Source: Brachypterus glaber (Eukaryota; Arthropoda; Insecta; Coleoptera; Kateretidae). From it: DNA of 64,000 bases. Positions 1 to 10,331 of the stretch are shown here, one piece after another. The notes under the pieces were generated by a model. It was not told the origin of the DNA. It was given only the letters and a program-made list of their open reading frames with translations, and did not search any database. The stretch spans positions 14,063,916 through 14,127,915 of the forward strand of contig OY294045.1 in the NCBI GenBank assembly GCA_958510825.1. Direction: 5' to 3'. Made by a program: the position numbers and the translations under genes. Numbering within the stretch: the first letter of the stretch is position 1; each line of letters begins with the position of its first letter.

Positions 1-13
1 CCCGTGATTAATA

Positions 14-145
14 CTGTCCTACTACGCTAGAAAGCAGTAACTCCATTTGTCGCATAGCAACGTTTTCACGTCAACTCTGATGTAATATTTTGAAAATGCT
101 GTTATGCGACAAATGGAGTTACTGCTTTCTAGCGTAGTAGGGCAG
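14..145. mobile_element. Palindromic MITE with 4-bp target duplication
   Basis: The ends CTGTCCTACTACGCTAG and CTAGCGTAGTAGGGCAG are near-perfect inverted repeats, and almost the whole element folds on itself. It is flanked by AATA on both sides (10-13 and 146-149). An uninterrupted version of the flanks occurs at 354-385, which supports a real insertion. No coding capacity. Confidence 0.75.
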
Positions 146-149
146 AATA

Positions 150-392
150 GGCCTATTAATCACGGCCGTGGATAATAGTATATTATTCAATGAGCATATA
201 ATAATTGCTATTAATCAATGAGGGTGAATTTTGGGACACGAGCCGAAAGGCGAGTGACCTAATCACCCGAATGATTAATAGCTATTATAGGCGAGTAGAA
301 TTCTATACTTTATCCACGGTTGTTTTAAATTTTAAACGGTTAATTTTTACAGACCCGTGATTAATATGCCTATTAATCACGGCCGTGGATAA
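150..392. repeat. Repeat with CCGTGGATAA / TTATCCACGG ends and an empty-site copy
   Basis: The sequence after the MITE starts CCGTGGATAATAG (near 165) and reaches TTATCCACGG near 310-320, an inverted pair. At 354-392 the motif CCCGTGATTAATATGCCTAT followed by the same CCGTGGATAATAG recurs without the MITE. The family is unknown. Confidence 0.45.
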
Positions 393-395
393 TAG

Positions 396-700
396 TTATT
401 TATGGTACTAGTTGGTAAAGTAAGACGCCTCGCAGGTTAATTTTCGAGAGGGCAATATCGGTTTACCCATGAGTGCCATACAAGGTTTTATCCAATAAAT
501 AGCTTAGGAATTCATATTTGTATTAAAAATTTTAATGACATTTACAAGAAAATAATTTGACAAGTGACAGTTGAGTGGGTAAAATAAATAATTATCCACT
601 CAATAAAGTAAAAGCCACGCGGGGGTTATTATTGAGTTTATCTATTTAAAATAAAGCTGGCAATTGTCTCATTATCTGTATGTATTGGATAAAATATATT
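396..700. repeat. Dispersed repeat, copy 1 (second copy at 25937-26275)
   Basis: From ATAGTTATTTATGGTACTAG to about GTATGGATAAAATA this matches the sequence at 25937-26275 almost base for base, in the same orientation. Copy 1 lacks roughly 40-50 bp that copy 2 keeps just before the GCAGGTTAATTTTCGAGAG stretch. The two copies lie more than 25 kb apart, so this is an interspersed repeat. No ORF. Confidence 0.7.
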
Positions 701-1104
701 ATTATATTCTATTCTAAATATTTTCGAAAAATTATTTTCCCGTAAAAAAATTATTCTTTATCACTTTGACTTATTATTGTTTACAAAGAATTTTACTGAA
801 TAACGTGGTAGCGCAAAATACTGATGAACACAACAAAAACATAACATTTAAAAAAAAAACAACATTTCCGTAACGCTATTTCTTAAGCAAAATAATAATG
901 AACACAAAAAAAAACAACATTTTTGTAACGTTATTTTTTAAGTTTCCTGAATCAAACTGAATGTCTGAAAGGTACTGAGACGCGCATAGCTGTAAGTAGC
1001 TAAAGTTTAGAAAAATCAGGAGGGCCATACTACCTGAGCGTAAAATCTACGGCGCGCCGTGATTTTTTAATAATAATAATAATAATAATAATACTGCTTT
1101 TTAG
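701..1104. other. AT-rich intronic sequence with (TAA)n tract
   Basis: No coding signal was found. It holds a short TAA microsatellite (about 1067-1093) and the polypyrimidine/AG acceptor (CTGCTTTTTAG) of the METTL17 exon that starts at 1105. If the gene model is right, this is the 3' part of an intron whose upstream exon lies outside the window. Confidence 0.5.
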
Positions 1105-3950
1105 TGCCCCCATGACGAACTTTGTCCTAGATATGTATTAGATGATGGAACACCATGCAACTTTGAAATGACTTATTTTACATTACCAATAGGTGCCAAT
1201 TCGGGACCAAAAAAGGAATTATATACTTATGTGGTATTAAAAAAGGGCACAAGAAAAGAAACTGATTTACAATGGCCTCGAATAGTACGACCAGTTTTGG
1301 TAAAATCCAGACATAGTATTTGTAGATTATGCACTTCGAATGGAAAGTTGGATGAAGTTATTTTTACTACTTCAAAACACGGAAAGTAAGTTTGTTTGTT
1401 GAAAAACGTTCAAGTTTCAAATTTAGCAATAATTACTTAGTATTTGGCTGGTGACAATCGGGGCCAGGTCGATGTTATATATACCGATATTCAAAAGGCT
1501 TTCGATCAAATTGATCATCCTTTGCTATTAAATAAAATGTTTAATATTGGACTTAATAGGAATCTTTTAGAACTTTTTGAAAGCTATCTTTTGAGCAGAA
1601 CCTTTTTTGTCGAAGTTAATAATTATCGATCTGGTACGCATTTGGCTACTTCAGGAGTGCAACAAGGGTCAAATATGGGTCCGTTGTTGTTTTTAATATT
1701 CATCAACGATCTTCCTAGCTTTATAAAATGTTTTAAACTTTTATTCGCTGATGATTTAAAAATATTTATAGCTATAGGATCTATTTTTGACTGCTTATTT
1801 TTACAAACAAATCTTGAAGCTGTTCATGAATGGTGCACAAAAAATAATTTAAGGCTTAATATATCAAAATGTAAAGTTGTCAGTTACACCAGAAGATTAA
1901 ATCAAATTATTTATAATTACAACATAAACGGAACAACTTTAGAGCGTGTAAATTCAATTCGTGATCTAGGTGTAACCTTTGACTCTTTGCTTTCCTTTGA
2001 TATACACATCTCAACAATTGTCAAGTCATCGCTAAAAATGTTAGGTTTTGTTATACGAAGCTGTAAAAGTTTTACCAATCCCGATTGCTTAAAAGTGTTA
2101 TACTTTTCCTTTGTAAGATCAAAATTAGAGTATGGGTCCCTAATTTGGTATCCATATTATAATAACCATATTGATAGGATTGAATCTGTTCAGAGAAGGT
2201 TTATTAAGTTTTTTTCATTTAAAATAGAAAGATTGTACCCACCTAGAGAAGCAGATTTATCTGACTTAATGTTAAGATATAATTTTAAACTTTTAAGCAC
2301 TCGCAGGAAAATTTTGTCAGTAACGTTTCTTTATAATTTAATGCATAATAGGATTGAATCTAGCGATATCTTATCACAAATTTACTTTCTGGTACCAAAT
2401 GCGACGCGCCGTTCGCTAACATTTTTTGTTCCCCGGGCCAATACCAACTTGTTATTTCAATGATATCTCTCAATCATGTGATATAAACTTTTCTACTTTA
2501 AGATGTATTTTAGGTTTTATATAGATTAATTTTAATGATTTGTACTAAATATTTGAATGTCCTGTATGGTTTGTACTGTTGGGCAATAAACGTCTATTAT
2601 TATTATTAATAGTAGATACGGAGACACGATGGTCTGGAAACAATATTAGCTCAACTTTCCTATAACCCAAGTTTTTTTTCGTTATTTAATTATTGGCCTC
2701 TTTTTTAAGACCAAATTTAAAAAAAATCTATCGATTGAGAAAAAACGATTTTCATTTGTTTTGACAAAAAATATGAGATTTAAAAATTATTTATAAGAAA
2801 TCCTATTTTAAGTGAGAAATAAAGTTTCTATGAACCTTTATGTTATATGGCTTCTTAGAGCACGTTTAAGGGGCATATTTACAATATTCACTTCATAACT
2901 CCGGAACGGTTTAACTTATTGACTTAATTTTTTCACTATAGTACGCAATCAATAAACATTATTTTATGACATAAAAAATTAAATGTTTAACCAGGAGCCG
3001 ACTTACAATTCTACAGAGAAATTAAGAGATACTTATTACCTACGCCTCTGGTCAAAAAGTTAAGTTTAGTAAAACGTTAATTAATAAATGTAATTGGTTC
3101 TACACATACAATAAAAATAATAATAAATATTTTAAAAATGCCCTAGCTAGCTCCCTCAAAAAGCGATTTCGCTTTAGCTCTTTGACGTAAAATCTGAATA
3201 TCTAAAATAATTTTTAAATATCTCATATTTTTTTTGTAAAAACAAATGAAAATCGTTTTTCTTAAAAACGCAGACAGATTTTTTAATTTTTAAAAAGATG
3301 CCAAAGCTTTAAATAATTAAATTATGAAAAAAAAACTTGGGTTATAAGAAAGTTGAGCCAAATTTTTTTTGCATACCAGTGTGCCTATAGACAAGCGCGG
3401 TTTGGACTTTTTGGGTATACCCACCCAACCACGCTTGAGTTGGGAAAATCTTTTGTCTAGTTTGGATAATTATGGAGTTAATGATCTCAAGGATGTCCAC
3501 AGGGGATGAGATATCCTACAAAGTTGGGTAGTGGGGTAATTTGTGGAGGTGTTTCAAAACATTAGGGTTCTTTTTCTCATATAAATCGATTTTTCTTTAA
3601 AATTTGAGATCGATCGGATAATTCGTTCTTGATTTATCGTTTTCACAAAAAACGTGACATACAGACAGACGGAAAAACTGACTGAAGGAAGGAGAGTTCC
3701 GAATTCGATAAAAAGTATTTCTATGTAGAAATATTTGTCTTTGCGTGTTTTTGAGAACTTTGAAACTGAAAACTATCGTATAATACTCTTAAGACTGCAA
3801 AGAATAATATAATATAATAAAAATGTTGTTTTTTTTAGAACTCTTTACTATTGTGCAAGATCTTCAAAATGGGGAGATGCTTTACCTATTACATTAAACC
3901 AAAGTGAGTTAAGTACTGAAACAGACTGTGATGAAAACAATAAAAACTAA
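1105..3950 (+). CDS. Mettl17: METTL17 (mitoribosome assembly factor), last two coding exons
   Basis: Two exons, 1105-1385 and 3839-3950, join in phase (GGA AA|A ACT) across a GTAAGT...TTTTAG intron. The partial product is 130 residues, ending in ...CDENNKN. It opens with CPHDELCPR, a Cys cluster typical of the METTL17/Rsm22 family C-terminal region, followed by PCNF, WPRIVRPV, HSICRLC and YYCARSSKWGDALP; all parallel the C-terminus of animal METTL17 as I remember it. The family is a methyltransferase-fold mitochondrial protein needed for small mitoribosomal subunit assembly, reported to bind a 4Fe-4S cluster through conserved cysteines. Upstream exons (SAM-fold region, mitochondrial presequence) are outside the window. 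The intron carries a LINE fragment and other repeats. A poly(A) signal candidate ATTAAA lies near 3975. Family assignment is from memory, without alignment. Confidence 0.85.
1441..2610 (+). pseudogene. 5'-truncated non-LTR retrotransposon (RT C-terminal half) in METTL17 intron
   Basis: An open frame at 1444-2463 encodes reverse transcriptase from the DVIYTDIQKAFDQIDH motif through the FADD catalytic box (LLFADDLKIF) to the thumb and C-terminal region (DLGVTFDSLLSFDIHI, RSKLEYGSLIW). The endonuclease and RT fingers are missing, a typical 5' truncation. The frame stops at 2461, but homologous-looking C-terminal codons continue in another frame (NDISQSCDINF), suggesting a small deletion near 2459. 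The 3' end is AATAAACGTC followed by (TTA)n, the likely tail. It is in sense orientation within the host intron. Clade is not certain (CR1/Jockey-like by motif style). It is related to the longer element at 53500-56340. Confidence 0.85.
2648..3360. mobile_element. Palindromic element, about 0.7 kb
   Basis: GCTCAACTTTCCTATAACCC at the left and its inverted form GGGTTATAAGAAAGTTGAGC at the right bound a region whose outer 150 bp are complementary (for example AAACGATTTTCATTTG against CAAATGAAAATCGTTT). No ORF. It lies in the METTL17 intron, 3' of the LINE fragment. Confidence 0.65.
3394..3800. repeat. Dispersed repeat of the GGTTTGGACTTTT family, copy 1
   Basis: It begins near GCGGTTTGGACTTTTTGGG and contains a core GATCGATCGGATAATTCG, then ATCGTTTTCACAAAAAACGTG, then a CAGACAGACGG stretch and TATCGTATAATACTC. 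The same order of motifs recurs at 12188-12480 and, around the gap, at 7495-7835. Non-coding; class unknown. Confidence 0.5.
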
Positions 3951-4015
3951 TTTTAATTTTACAAAAATTTACTTATTAAAAATACCAAAAAATTATCTTT
4001 GAAAATTTATTACTA

Positions 4016-4587
4016 TAGTCCGTCCAATTATGCAAGATAGTAGTTTAAAATTCCCGCGATTTTTAAGCTACATCATTGGTTAAAAACTCATACCTTTTAA
4101 CATATAAAATATTGTGACATTTTTTTGACAATGATTGACGGTCGTTAAAGCTAATAAACGAGGAGAAAGTTACATAAAAAAATGGCTATACTTAATGTTA
4201 TTTTGTATGGTATTAAAAAAGGTACTTTTTTGGTTTATTCTTCATACACTCACACTAAATTAGCATATTCTACATATTATACAAACGTAAACTATATTGA
4301 ACACAAGGAAAACGTCAAATTTTTAGGTTACAATTACAACTTAAGGCATATCCAGAGGCTAGCATAACAACCATTACAAGATACATGACGACACATCAAG
4401 CCAATCCTGGCATTCTTATGTACTATACTTGTTATGCGAGTCTTTGGATATGCCCTTTCCAGGAAAACAGTACCGATATCTGTTAAATTTTTGATACACT
4501 ACGATTTATGCATAATTATACTATTTATGCGCTCTGTGGTGTAAAACGGGCTGCGTCCCTTACTATCTTGCATAACTGGACGGAGTA
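4016..4587. mobile_element. Non-autonomous DNA transposon with about 28-bp TIR, TA-flanked
   Basis: Terminal inverted repeats: GTCCGTCCAATTATGCAAGA at the left and TCTTGCATAACTGGACGGAG at the right, each next to TA. A second inverted pair lies inside (AAGGCATATCCAGAGGCTAG and GAGTCTTTGGATATGCCCTT). The 61-codon ORF inside shows no recognisable domain and is probably chance. TA flanks suggest a Tc1/mariner-type MITE (inference). Confidence 0.65.
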
Positions 4588-4599
4588 TAAAATATTCAG

Positions 4600-5135
4600 A
4601 AATATTTTAGATGCCAAATCATAGACATCCTAGATTTCTAGGATTGGTATGCGCGATAACAAAATGTAACTACTATGAAGCTTGGATTTGGCGAGTCGCA
4701 TACACGGTATTTGGAAAAAAATAAAGGGGTTAATTCTACAGAACAAAACATGAAAAAACAACAAAGGAACTTATGTCCGAAAATAAGCCATAATGAGCTA
4801 TGGATGTATTGAATGGGAAATAAAATATATCCAATCAAATTTTAATGCTGCAGGGCGATTCTTCATTTAAAACTAAGCAAAAAAGTGTACTTTACCGAAA
4901 CACCTAAATTTAATATCAAAGAAGTAATAGCCTTTTAAAAGGTAACAGTTTTGGTGGTACAAAATATTACTTCCTCTTAATTGCATTTTTTAACGGTTTC
5001 CCTGCAATGTTACACTAGATGACATTTTTTATGTATTTTTACTCAAGGAATTCATATTTTTACAAAAACTAAAAAAAAATACACATAAAAAAGTTTGGAG
5101 CAAAAATGTGTTAAGCCTCACACATTTTTCTGTTT
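4600..5135. repeat. Remnant of the long palindromic repeat family seen at 29095-29808
   Basis: The segment around 4740-5130 matches 29120-29540 in order and wording, for example TTTTAATGCTGCAGG, AAACTAAGCAAAAAAGT, ACACCTAAATTTAATAT and GTTACACTA.ATGACATTTTT. Only one arm is recognisable here. Non-coding. Confidence 0.55.
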
Positions 5136-6164
5136 ATAGTTAAATATTAAATTATACGAAGAAAAACATATTGCGCATTTTCTTACTACTACACAAAATA
5201 CGACCTCATACAGAAAAATTCACTTACATCTACTAGGAGCGCAAATAACTATTTCTGCCAGGGGTATAGGTAAGGACCTTTTTTTGTCATCAAACTTTTC
5301 TGATGACCTTTCTTTTACTCGTCAAACCAGAAGCTTGCTTCAGGGCGCCGAAATGGAAAGACTTTTTTCAAAATTTGTTGTCTCTCTGTTTCTCTATTTA
5401 TTTGATCTTTTTCTTCCGAATAATTAACCAGGGTTTTTCTATATAATCATGAGGTTTCCAGTGCGCAAGTACTAATCGGATATGTATCCTGACTTGCGCA
5501 CTATCACTGATAAATTACTACTGTAGTAATTTCCACGCTAATATAAAAAGTTGTCATTAGAAATGCACCAAAAAATGATCTTCAAACGTCCATTATTATT
5601 CACTTAAAATTCAACAGTTCACACGATTAATAACCATATATACATGGTTCACTTTAACTTGTACATAAAACATTAATATAAAAATACTCTAGGCACATCA
5701 TAAAAGATGGCAAAACAAAAATACACGAGGCACATCATAAAAGATGGCGAATTCGCTGCACTGGAATGTGCCAAGAAGGCTACACTCGTCCCTTTCAAAG
5801 GCCACGCTGTAACTGCACAAATTTGTTGACGTTTTATGAAATTCTAAACCGAAAATTATTTTAGACTTGAAATGTAAATATTTATTCTTAAACATTTGAG
5901 TCAAAATTACAATTTTGCTCCCTCATCTAACGACTTGTGAAGCGCTCACACACTCGATCGAGGGATCCCTATACAAATTAATTTAATAACTTAATACTTT
6001 AATACAAATAAGTAGCTATTAAAAATAAATGTTACAGTTATAATAATATAAATTACGGTTTTGTCCAACAACCTTAAACTAGTAAAACATTTTGTATTTA
6101 TTAAGTTAAGTTAAGTGTTATTTGCTACCAAATAAGGTCGTTAAAAAGAATTTTAGTTGCTTCA
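5136..6164. other. No gene seen; two short repeats
   Basis: No convincing exon or ORF. A short inverted repeat AGTGCGCAAGT...ACTTGCGCACT spans about 5459-5505. A 38-bp-period direct duplication of AGGCACATCATAAAAGATGG occurs at about 5691 and 5729. The 68-codon minus-strand ORF across 5698-5904 is built on that duplication and has no recognisable feature. Confidence 0.4.
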
Positions 6165-6856
6165 CAATTAGTTACTTACTATCATGCACATGTACACTCC
6201 AGATTAACATACGGGGTTCTTCTATGGGGACTTTCTTCTAACTCCCAAAAAATATTTTTAATTCAAAAGCGTATTGTACGCACTATTGCGGGGGTAAAAT
6301 ATAACCACCCCTGTGTTGAATTGTTTAAAATGTTTGGAATATTACCTCTACCATGTGTTATTATATTAGAATTACTCGCCTATGTTCATAAAAATAAGTC
6401 TAGTTATGTCAGCAACAATATGATCCATAATCATACCACTAGGAACTCAACAAAAATACATATAAATTCCCATAGACTACAATTAACATATGATAAATCA
6501 CCCTTTGTAAAAGGTGGCATACTTTATAATAAATTACCAACTCTCATAAAAGAAATTAAAAACATGCACACTTTTAGAAAATCTTTAAAAAAGTATCTAT
6601 TAAGCAAGTGTTACTATGCAGTCGACGACTTTAATTTGCCAGGGGAACGGTCGTAATTACGACTTAAGTCCTAATATTTTATTTATGTATACGTTCTTAA
6701 CAATTCTATGTTAATATTTATTATGTTACGTACTATGTATGTATTGTACTATTCTATGTTAACCAATGGTTAATAACCATAGTAAGCTTTCTGACATGTT
6801 CTACATGATGTATCATTATCCTTGAATACAATAAAATCTTATCTTATCTTATCTTA
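6165..6856 (+). pseudogene. 3' end of a non-LTR retrotransposon, (TCTTA)n tail
   Basis: An open frame from about 6184 to 6656 encodes the C-terminal tail of a LINE reverse transcriptase: HVHSRLTYGVLLWG, then FLIQKRIVRTIAGV, then NKLPTLIKEIKNMHTFRKSL. These are typical of the region downstream of the RT palm. No EN or palm motifs remain. The 3' UTR ends with AATAAAATC and four TCTTA units (about 6835-6856). The family differs from the LINEs at 1441 and 53500. It is a dead-on-arrival copy. Confidence 0.75.
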
Positions 6857-6905
6857 TTTAATACTAAAATTAACATAGAGATTAATAAATAAAACTTAGA
6901 ATAAA

Positions 6906-7253
6906 CTAGCTTTTTGATCCATTACATAAATCTTTATCACAGTAGCATTCCATAATTATATTGTCTTTATATTTGTATGGCTTGCATTCAGTTTTCTTTT
7001 TGTGTTCATATGCGCATTCTCTTACTACTACGCCTTTCTCGTATTTCGTAAAATACAATGTTTGTGAGATCTTTCTGCAATACGGTTTGGTTCCATTTTG
7101 GTGGCAGGTAAACTTGAGTACCTTTGTTGGGTCCTTACGACACCTGATATCCCTGAATGATTGACATGTGTAACACCGCAGTGATGTGCATACATTTATA
7201 TTTAGGATTAAAATTAAAGTTACAACTGTAAACTCAGTAAATTTTAAATTCAT
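6906..7253 (-). CDS. Secreted Ly6/uPAR three-finger protein
   Basis: A 115-residue uninterrupted ORF. Residues 1-24 form a signal peptide (hydrophobic VVTLILILNINVC, then TS before LRCYTC). The mature part has ten cysteines at 27, 30, 38, 50, 59, 80, 90, 103, 105 and 110. It has the LRCYTCQS start and the CYCDKDLCNGS end that define the Ly6/uPAR fold, in which five disulfides hold three loops. One N-glycosylation sequon lies at 53-55 (NGT). The protein ends five residues after the last Cys, so there is no hydrophobic GPI-anchor tail. Insect relatives such as Quiver/Sleepless are GPI-anchored, so this one is either secreted or lacks a separate tail exon. The absence of introns is unusual for the family. 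The specific ligand is unknown. Neighbours are repeats only. Confidence 0.8.
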   Translation of the reverse strand: MNLKFTEFTVVTLILILNINVCTSLRCYTCQSFRDIRCRKDPTKVLKFTCHQNGTKPYCRKISQTLYFTKYEKGVVVRECAYEHKKKTECKPYKYKDNIIMECYCDKDLCNGSKS

Positions 7254-7494
7254 GACAATTTCGTGACATTTTTGGCATATAATGTCACATAACTTTCAAG
7301 TAGACTTAACCTTTTTGGTTTCATGCCGTCCTCTACAAGAATGCCGTAATAACGGGTTAATAATACAAAAAAATAAAATAAAAAAAAATATATAAAGAAA
7401 TATATTAAAAAATATTTCTAGTCCTCAATGGAACAGTATTATAAGACCTTTTCAAGAAGCCTCTGTATGACTATAAATAAATAAATATATAAAA

Positions 7495-7835
7495 CTAGGG
7501 GGTTTTGGTTTGGACTTGTGNNNNNNNNNNNNNNNNNNNNNNNNNNNNNNNNNNNNNNNNNNNNNNNNNNNNNNNNNNNNNNNNNNNNNNNNNNNNNNNN
7601 NNNNNNNNNNNNNNNNNNNNNNNNNNNNNNNNNNNNNNNNNNNNNNNNNNNNNNNNNNNNNNNNNNNNNNNNNNNNNNNNNNNNNNNNNNNNNNNNNNNN
7701 NNNNNNNNNNNNNNNNNNNNGGTCCAAATTTGAAGTCTTTAGCCCAAAGCGTTCTTGAGTTATCGTGGTCACAAATTTCCCGGACACACAGACCGACAGA
7801 CCGACAGAGAGACAGATTTTTTTTTTGACGGAAAT
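7495..7835. repeat. GGTTTGGACTT family repeat interrupted by the gap
   Basis: The left flank TTTTGGTTTGGACTT and the right core (TTGAAGTC, CGTTCTTGAGTTATCGTGG, then CAGACCGACAGACCGACAG) follow the same order as the copies at 3394 and 12188. Confidence 0.5.
7521..7720. other. Assembly gap (200 N)
   Basis: A run of exactly 200 N, probably a scaffold gap of arbitrary size. It lies inside a repeat copy (GGTTTGGACTT on the left, a CGTTCTTGAGTTATCGTGG core on the right), which likely explains the failed assembly. Confidence 0.98.
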
Positions 7836-7864
7836 CATATTTTTTGGATAAAAAAGTTCAGGTT

Positions 7865-8165
7865 TTTGTAGGTTTTATTTTTTTAAATTTATTTAAATGC
7901 GATTTTTTGTTTTTTTTTTTTGTAACATTTTATTAATATCATTTAACATTAGTTTAAAAGTATAATTGACATAAAATAAACCAACAATTTTTTTTTGATT
8001 TTTTTAAAGAAATTTTAACAAAATTTTCCATTTTTAAACCTATTTTAAAACCACAAAAATTTCTCCCCAAAAATAAAAAAATATTTGGTTAATAGAGAAT
8101 TTTAAAAGCTTTAAAATGACATACCACACAAACCCCCTTTCTATTAAAAAAAATATCACCCCTTG
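7865..8165. repeat. Fragment of the CCGGGTGTCCC palindrome interior
   Basis: Motifs AAATGCGATTTTT, ATTAGTTTAAAAGTATAATT, GCTTTAAAATGA followed by CACACAA(A)CCCCCTTTCT occur here in the same order as at 19910-20220 and 45100-45360. It is therefore a degraded piece of that family. Confidence 0.6.
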
Positions 8166-8184
8166 CTCCCCCCACCTATCTTGA

Positions 8185-8790
8185 AATCAAAAAAGTTGCA
8201 TATTTCATGGATTAAAAACATAAAAGTTGCATATTTCATGGGTTAAAAAAAAAATAATAAATTTTTCATTTTGAGAAAAAAAGTTTTAAAATTTATGGTT
8301 TAAAAATATAAAAGTTGGGATTTTTAAACCTTAGAATAATTTTTTTTGCATATTTCATGGATTAAAAATATAAAAGTTGCATATTTTTTCATGGGAAAAA
8401 TATAATAAAATAATACATTTTTAATTTTTGGAAAAAAGTGGTTCATGTATTAAAAATATAAAAGTTGGGATTTTCAAAAAACTTGCATATTTCGTGGATT
8501 CAAAATATAAAACTTGCATATTTCATATTTAATAAAATTATAAATTTTTAATCTTGCGCAAAAAGTTGTAAACTTCATAGATTAAGAAATATAAAAGTAA
8601 GGATTCTCAAACCTTGAAAAAATATAAATAACTTATCCAGAAGGTGTATTTTTTTTGAGAAAGGGTGGGACCTTTTTTTTTACATGAACTTTTTTTTTGA
8701 GAAAGGGTGGGACCTTTTTTTTTTAGTCATGAACTTTTTTTTGTCGAGGAAAAAAGTTGTATTTTTAGGCTAAAAAAGTTGTAATTTTTG
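8185..8790. repeat. Degenerate AT-rich minisatellite
   Basis: Irregular repeats of the phrase AAAAGTTGCATATTTCATGG and of GATTAAAAATATAAAAGTTG, followed near 8650-8745 by two copies of TTTTTGAGAAAGGGTGGGAC. Non-coding. Confidence 0.6.
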
Positions 8791-8794
8791 ACCT

Positions 8795-9000
8795 CCTCCC
8801 CCCCCACACCAAATCTCGTTCGCTACGGCCCTGGAATTTCCAGGGAGTCTATTCTTCAAAACCGGGGACTAGAACGACTGATAGAACGAGACTGAGGTTC
8901 GTACTACTCCCCGGTTTTGAAGAATACGTCTCCAGGGGGGCTTAAAACAAGGCCAGGGAGGCTAAGCTTCCCCTCACGCCCCCCCCCCCATTTACGGCCC
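8795..9000. repeat. Inverted repeat with C-runs
   Basis: TATTCTTCAAAACCGGGGA (8850s) is inverted as CCCCGGTTTTGAAGAATA (8911-8928), with CCAGGGAG / CTCCAGGG just outside. Poly-C runs flank both sides. It is probably a small MITE in a repeat-rich patch. Confidence 0.5.
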
Positions 9001-9289
9001 TGCTACATAAAAAAAACTTAATAAAAACTTATTAAATTCCGTATTTTTCTTTACACATTATACATCAGGTACACAAAAATGATTAAAAATAATACAGGCA
9101 TAACAGAGTTATTATTTAAATGATTAAAAAAAAAAACTTTTTAAGAAGAGAAATTAAATGTTAAATTTGTGGTTAAACTGAACAATTTACTTAAAACCAC
9201 CAGAAGTAAACAACACTGCCGAAATTTTATAGGTGTCACGTGGTCTTTGAGCGATCTGAGCAGACGAAATAATGTAAATACTGTAGGAG

Positions 9290-9432
9290 AGCATGCGCAT
9301 TAATAAAAATAATGTAAATAATGTAGGTACTGTCGTAATGTCAATTAATGTAAGTAATGTAACGTAATGTACGGTAATGTAGAGTATTGTAAGTAATGTA
9401 AGGTAATGTCAATGTAATGTAAAGTACTGTCG
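9290..9432. repeat. Degenerate TAATGTAAG tandem repeat
   Basis: Many near-copies of TAATGTAA/TAATGTAAGG in a row, with occasional TACTGTCG. A simple-sequence minisatellite with no coding meaning. Confidence 0.7.
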
Positions 9433-10331
9433 ATGAAAACGTACATGTATTGTAAAGGTGAAACGCCCCTCGGGCACATGTTACCTAAAAAATCTTTCTT
9501 TACCATGTTGCATCCATATATGTGCGGACTGGGGAAATCATTTAGAGGTTTATAAATATTCAACATTCGACGGTTCATCATTTTTCCTTTTTTTTTTTGG
9601 GATTTTTTACCTGTGTGGGACGTGGGAAATCACTTTTTGCCGAGAACAAAAAAAACAAGTATTTCTTGAAATTATTTTTTTTTTTAATAACGCAAGGGGG
9701 CAAGTATGGGGATCTAACTTTTACACAGTTTACGGTTAAATAATAATGAAAATGGTTAAAACCAAAATTGTAGCGAATTTGTAAGACTCTTAAGATAATT
9801 GCAAAATAAAAGCGGAAAAAACATTATTCAAGTTTTTTTGAAATTTTTGTGGAAGTTTTATTAACCTACAAAATGGTGACCATGGTTGCAACCAAGCTAG
9901 ATAAATAAAAATCTTTACGGTTTAAAAATAATGCGGGTAATCCTGGCAACACACAATACACAAAAGGTGTTATAAGTGTTGTCTAAGTTAGAGTGCTGTT
10001 AGATGTCACCATCTAGCGGTATGTATATTACAAAAAATCTGAAAGATATCTGTTTTATCACATTCTTCAAGGTTGTCAGGTTTGTGTTCTGTGGGTTGTC
10101 AACGTTATTTAACCTCAAAAAATTTAAATGTTTTGTCTGAAAATATAAACAACCTTTTATAAAGGAATAGTGTTAATTCAACGAAAGTTTGTGTTTAATT
10201 TGTGCCAAAACTTCCAAAGTATGATATATGATTTGTGTTTTTTTGTTTAATTGGATTAATCTTAATTTTCTCTAGTTCCCGCCAGAATTATTGTAAACAA
10301 CTTCTGTTAAAAATCGTTATTTCCACACAAA
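9433..10331 (+). promoter_or_regulatory. Upstream region of UHRF1
   Basis: No other gene seen here. The segment should contain the UHRF1 promoter and 5' UTR. No clear TATA box was found within the last 200 bp; TATATGATTT at about 10225 is weak. The start ATG at 10332 is preceded by CACACAAA, acceptable for an insect start. Poly-T and poly-A tracts dominate 9580-9690. Confidence 0.4.
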
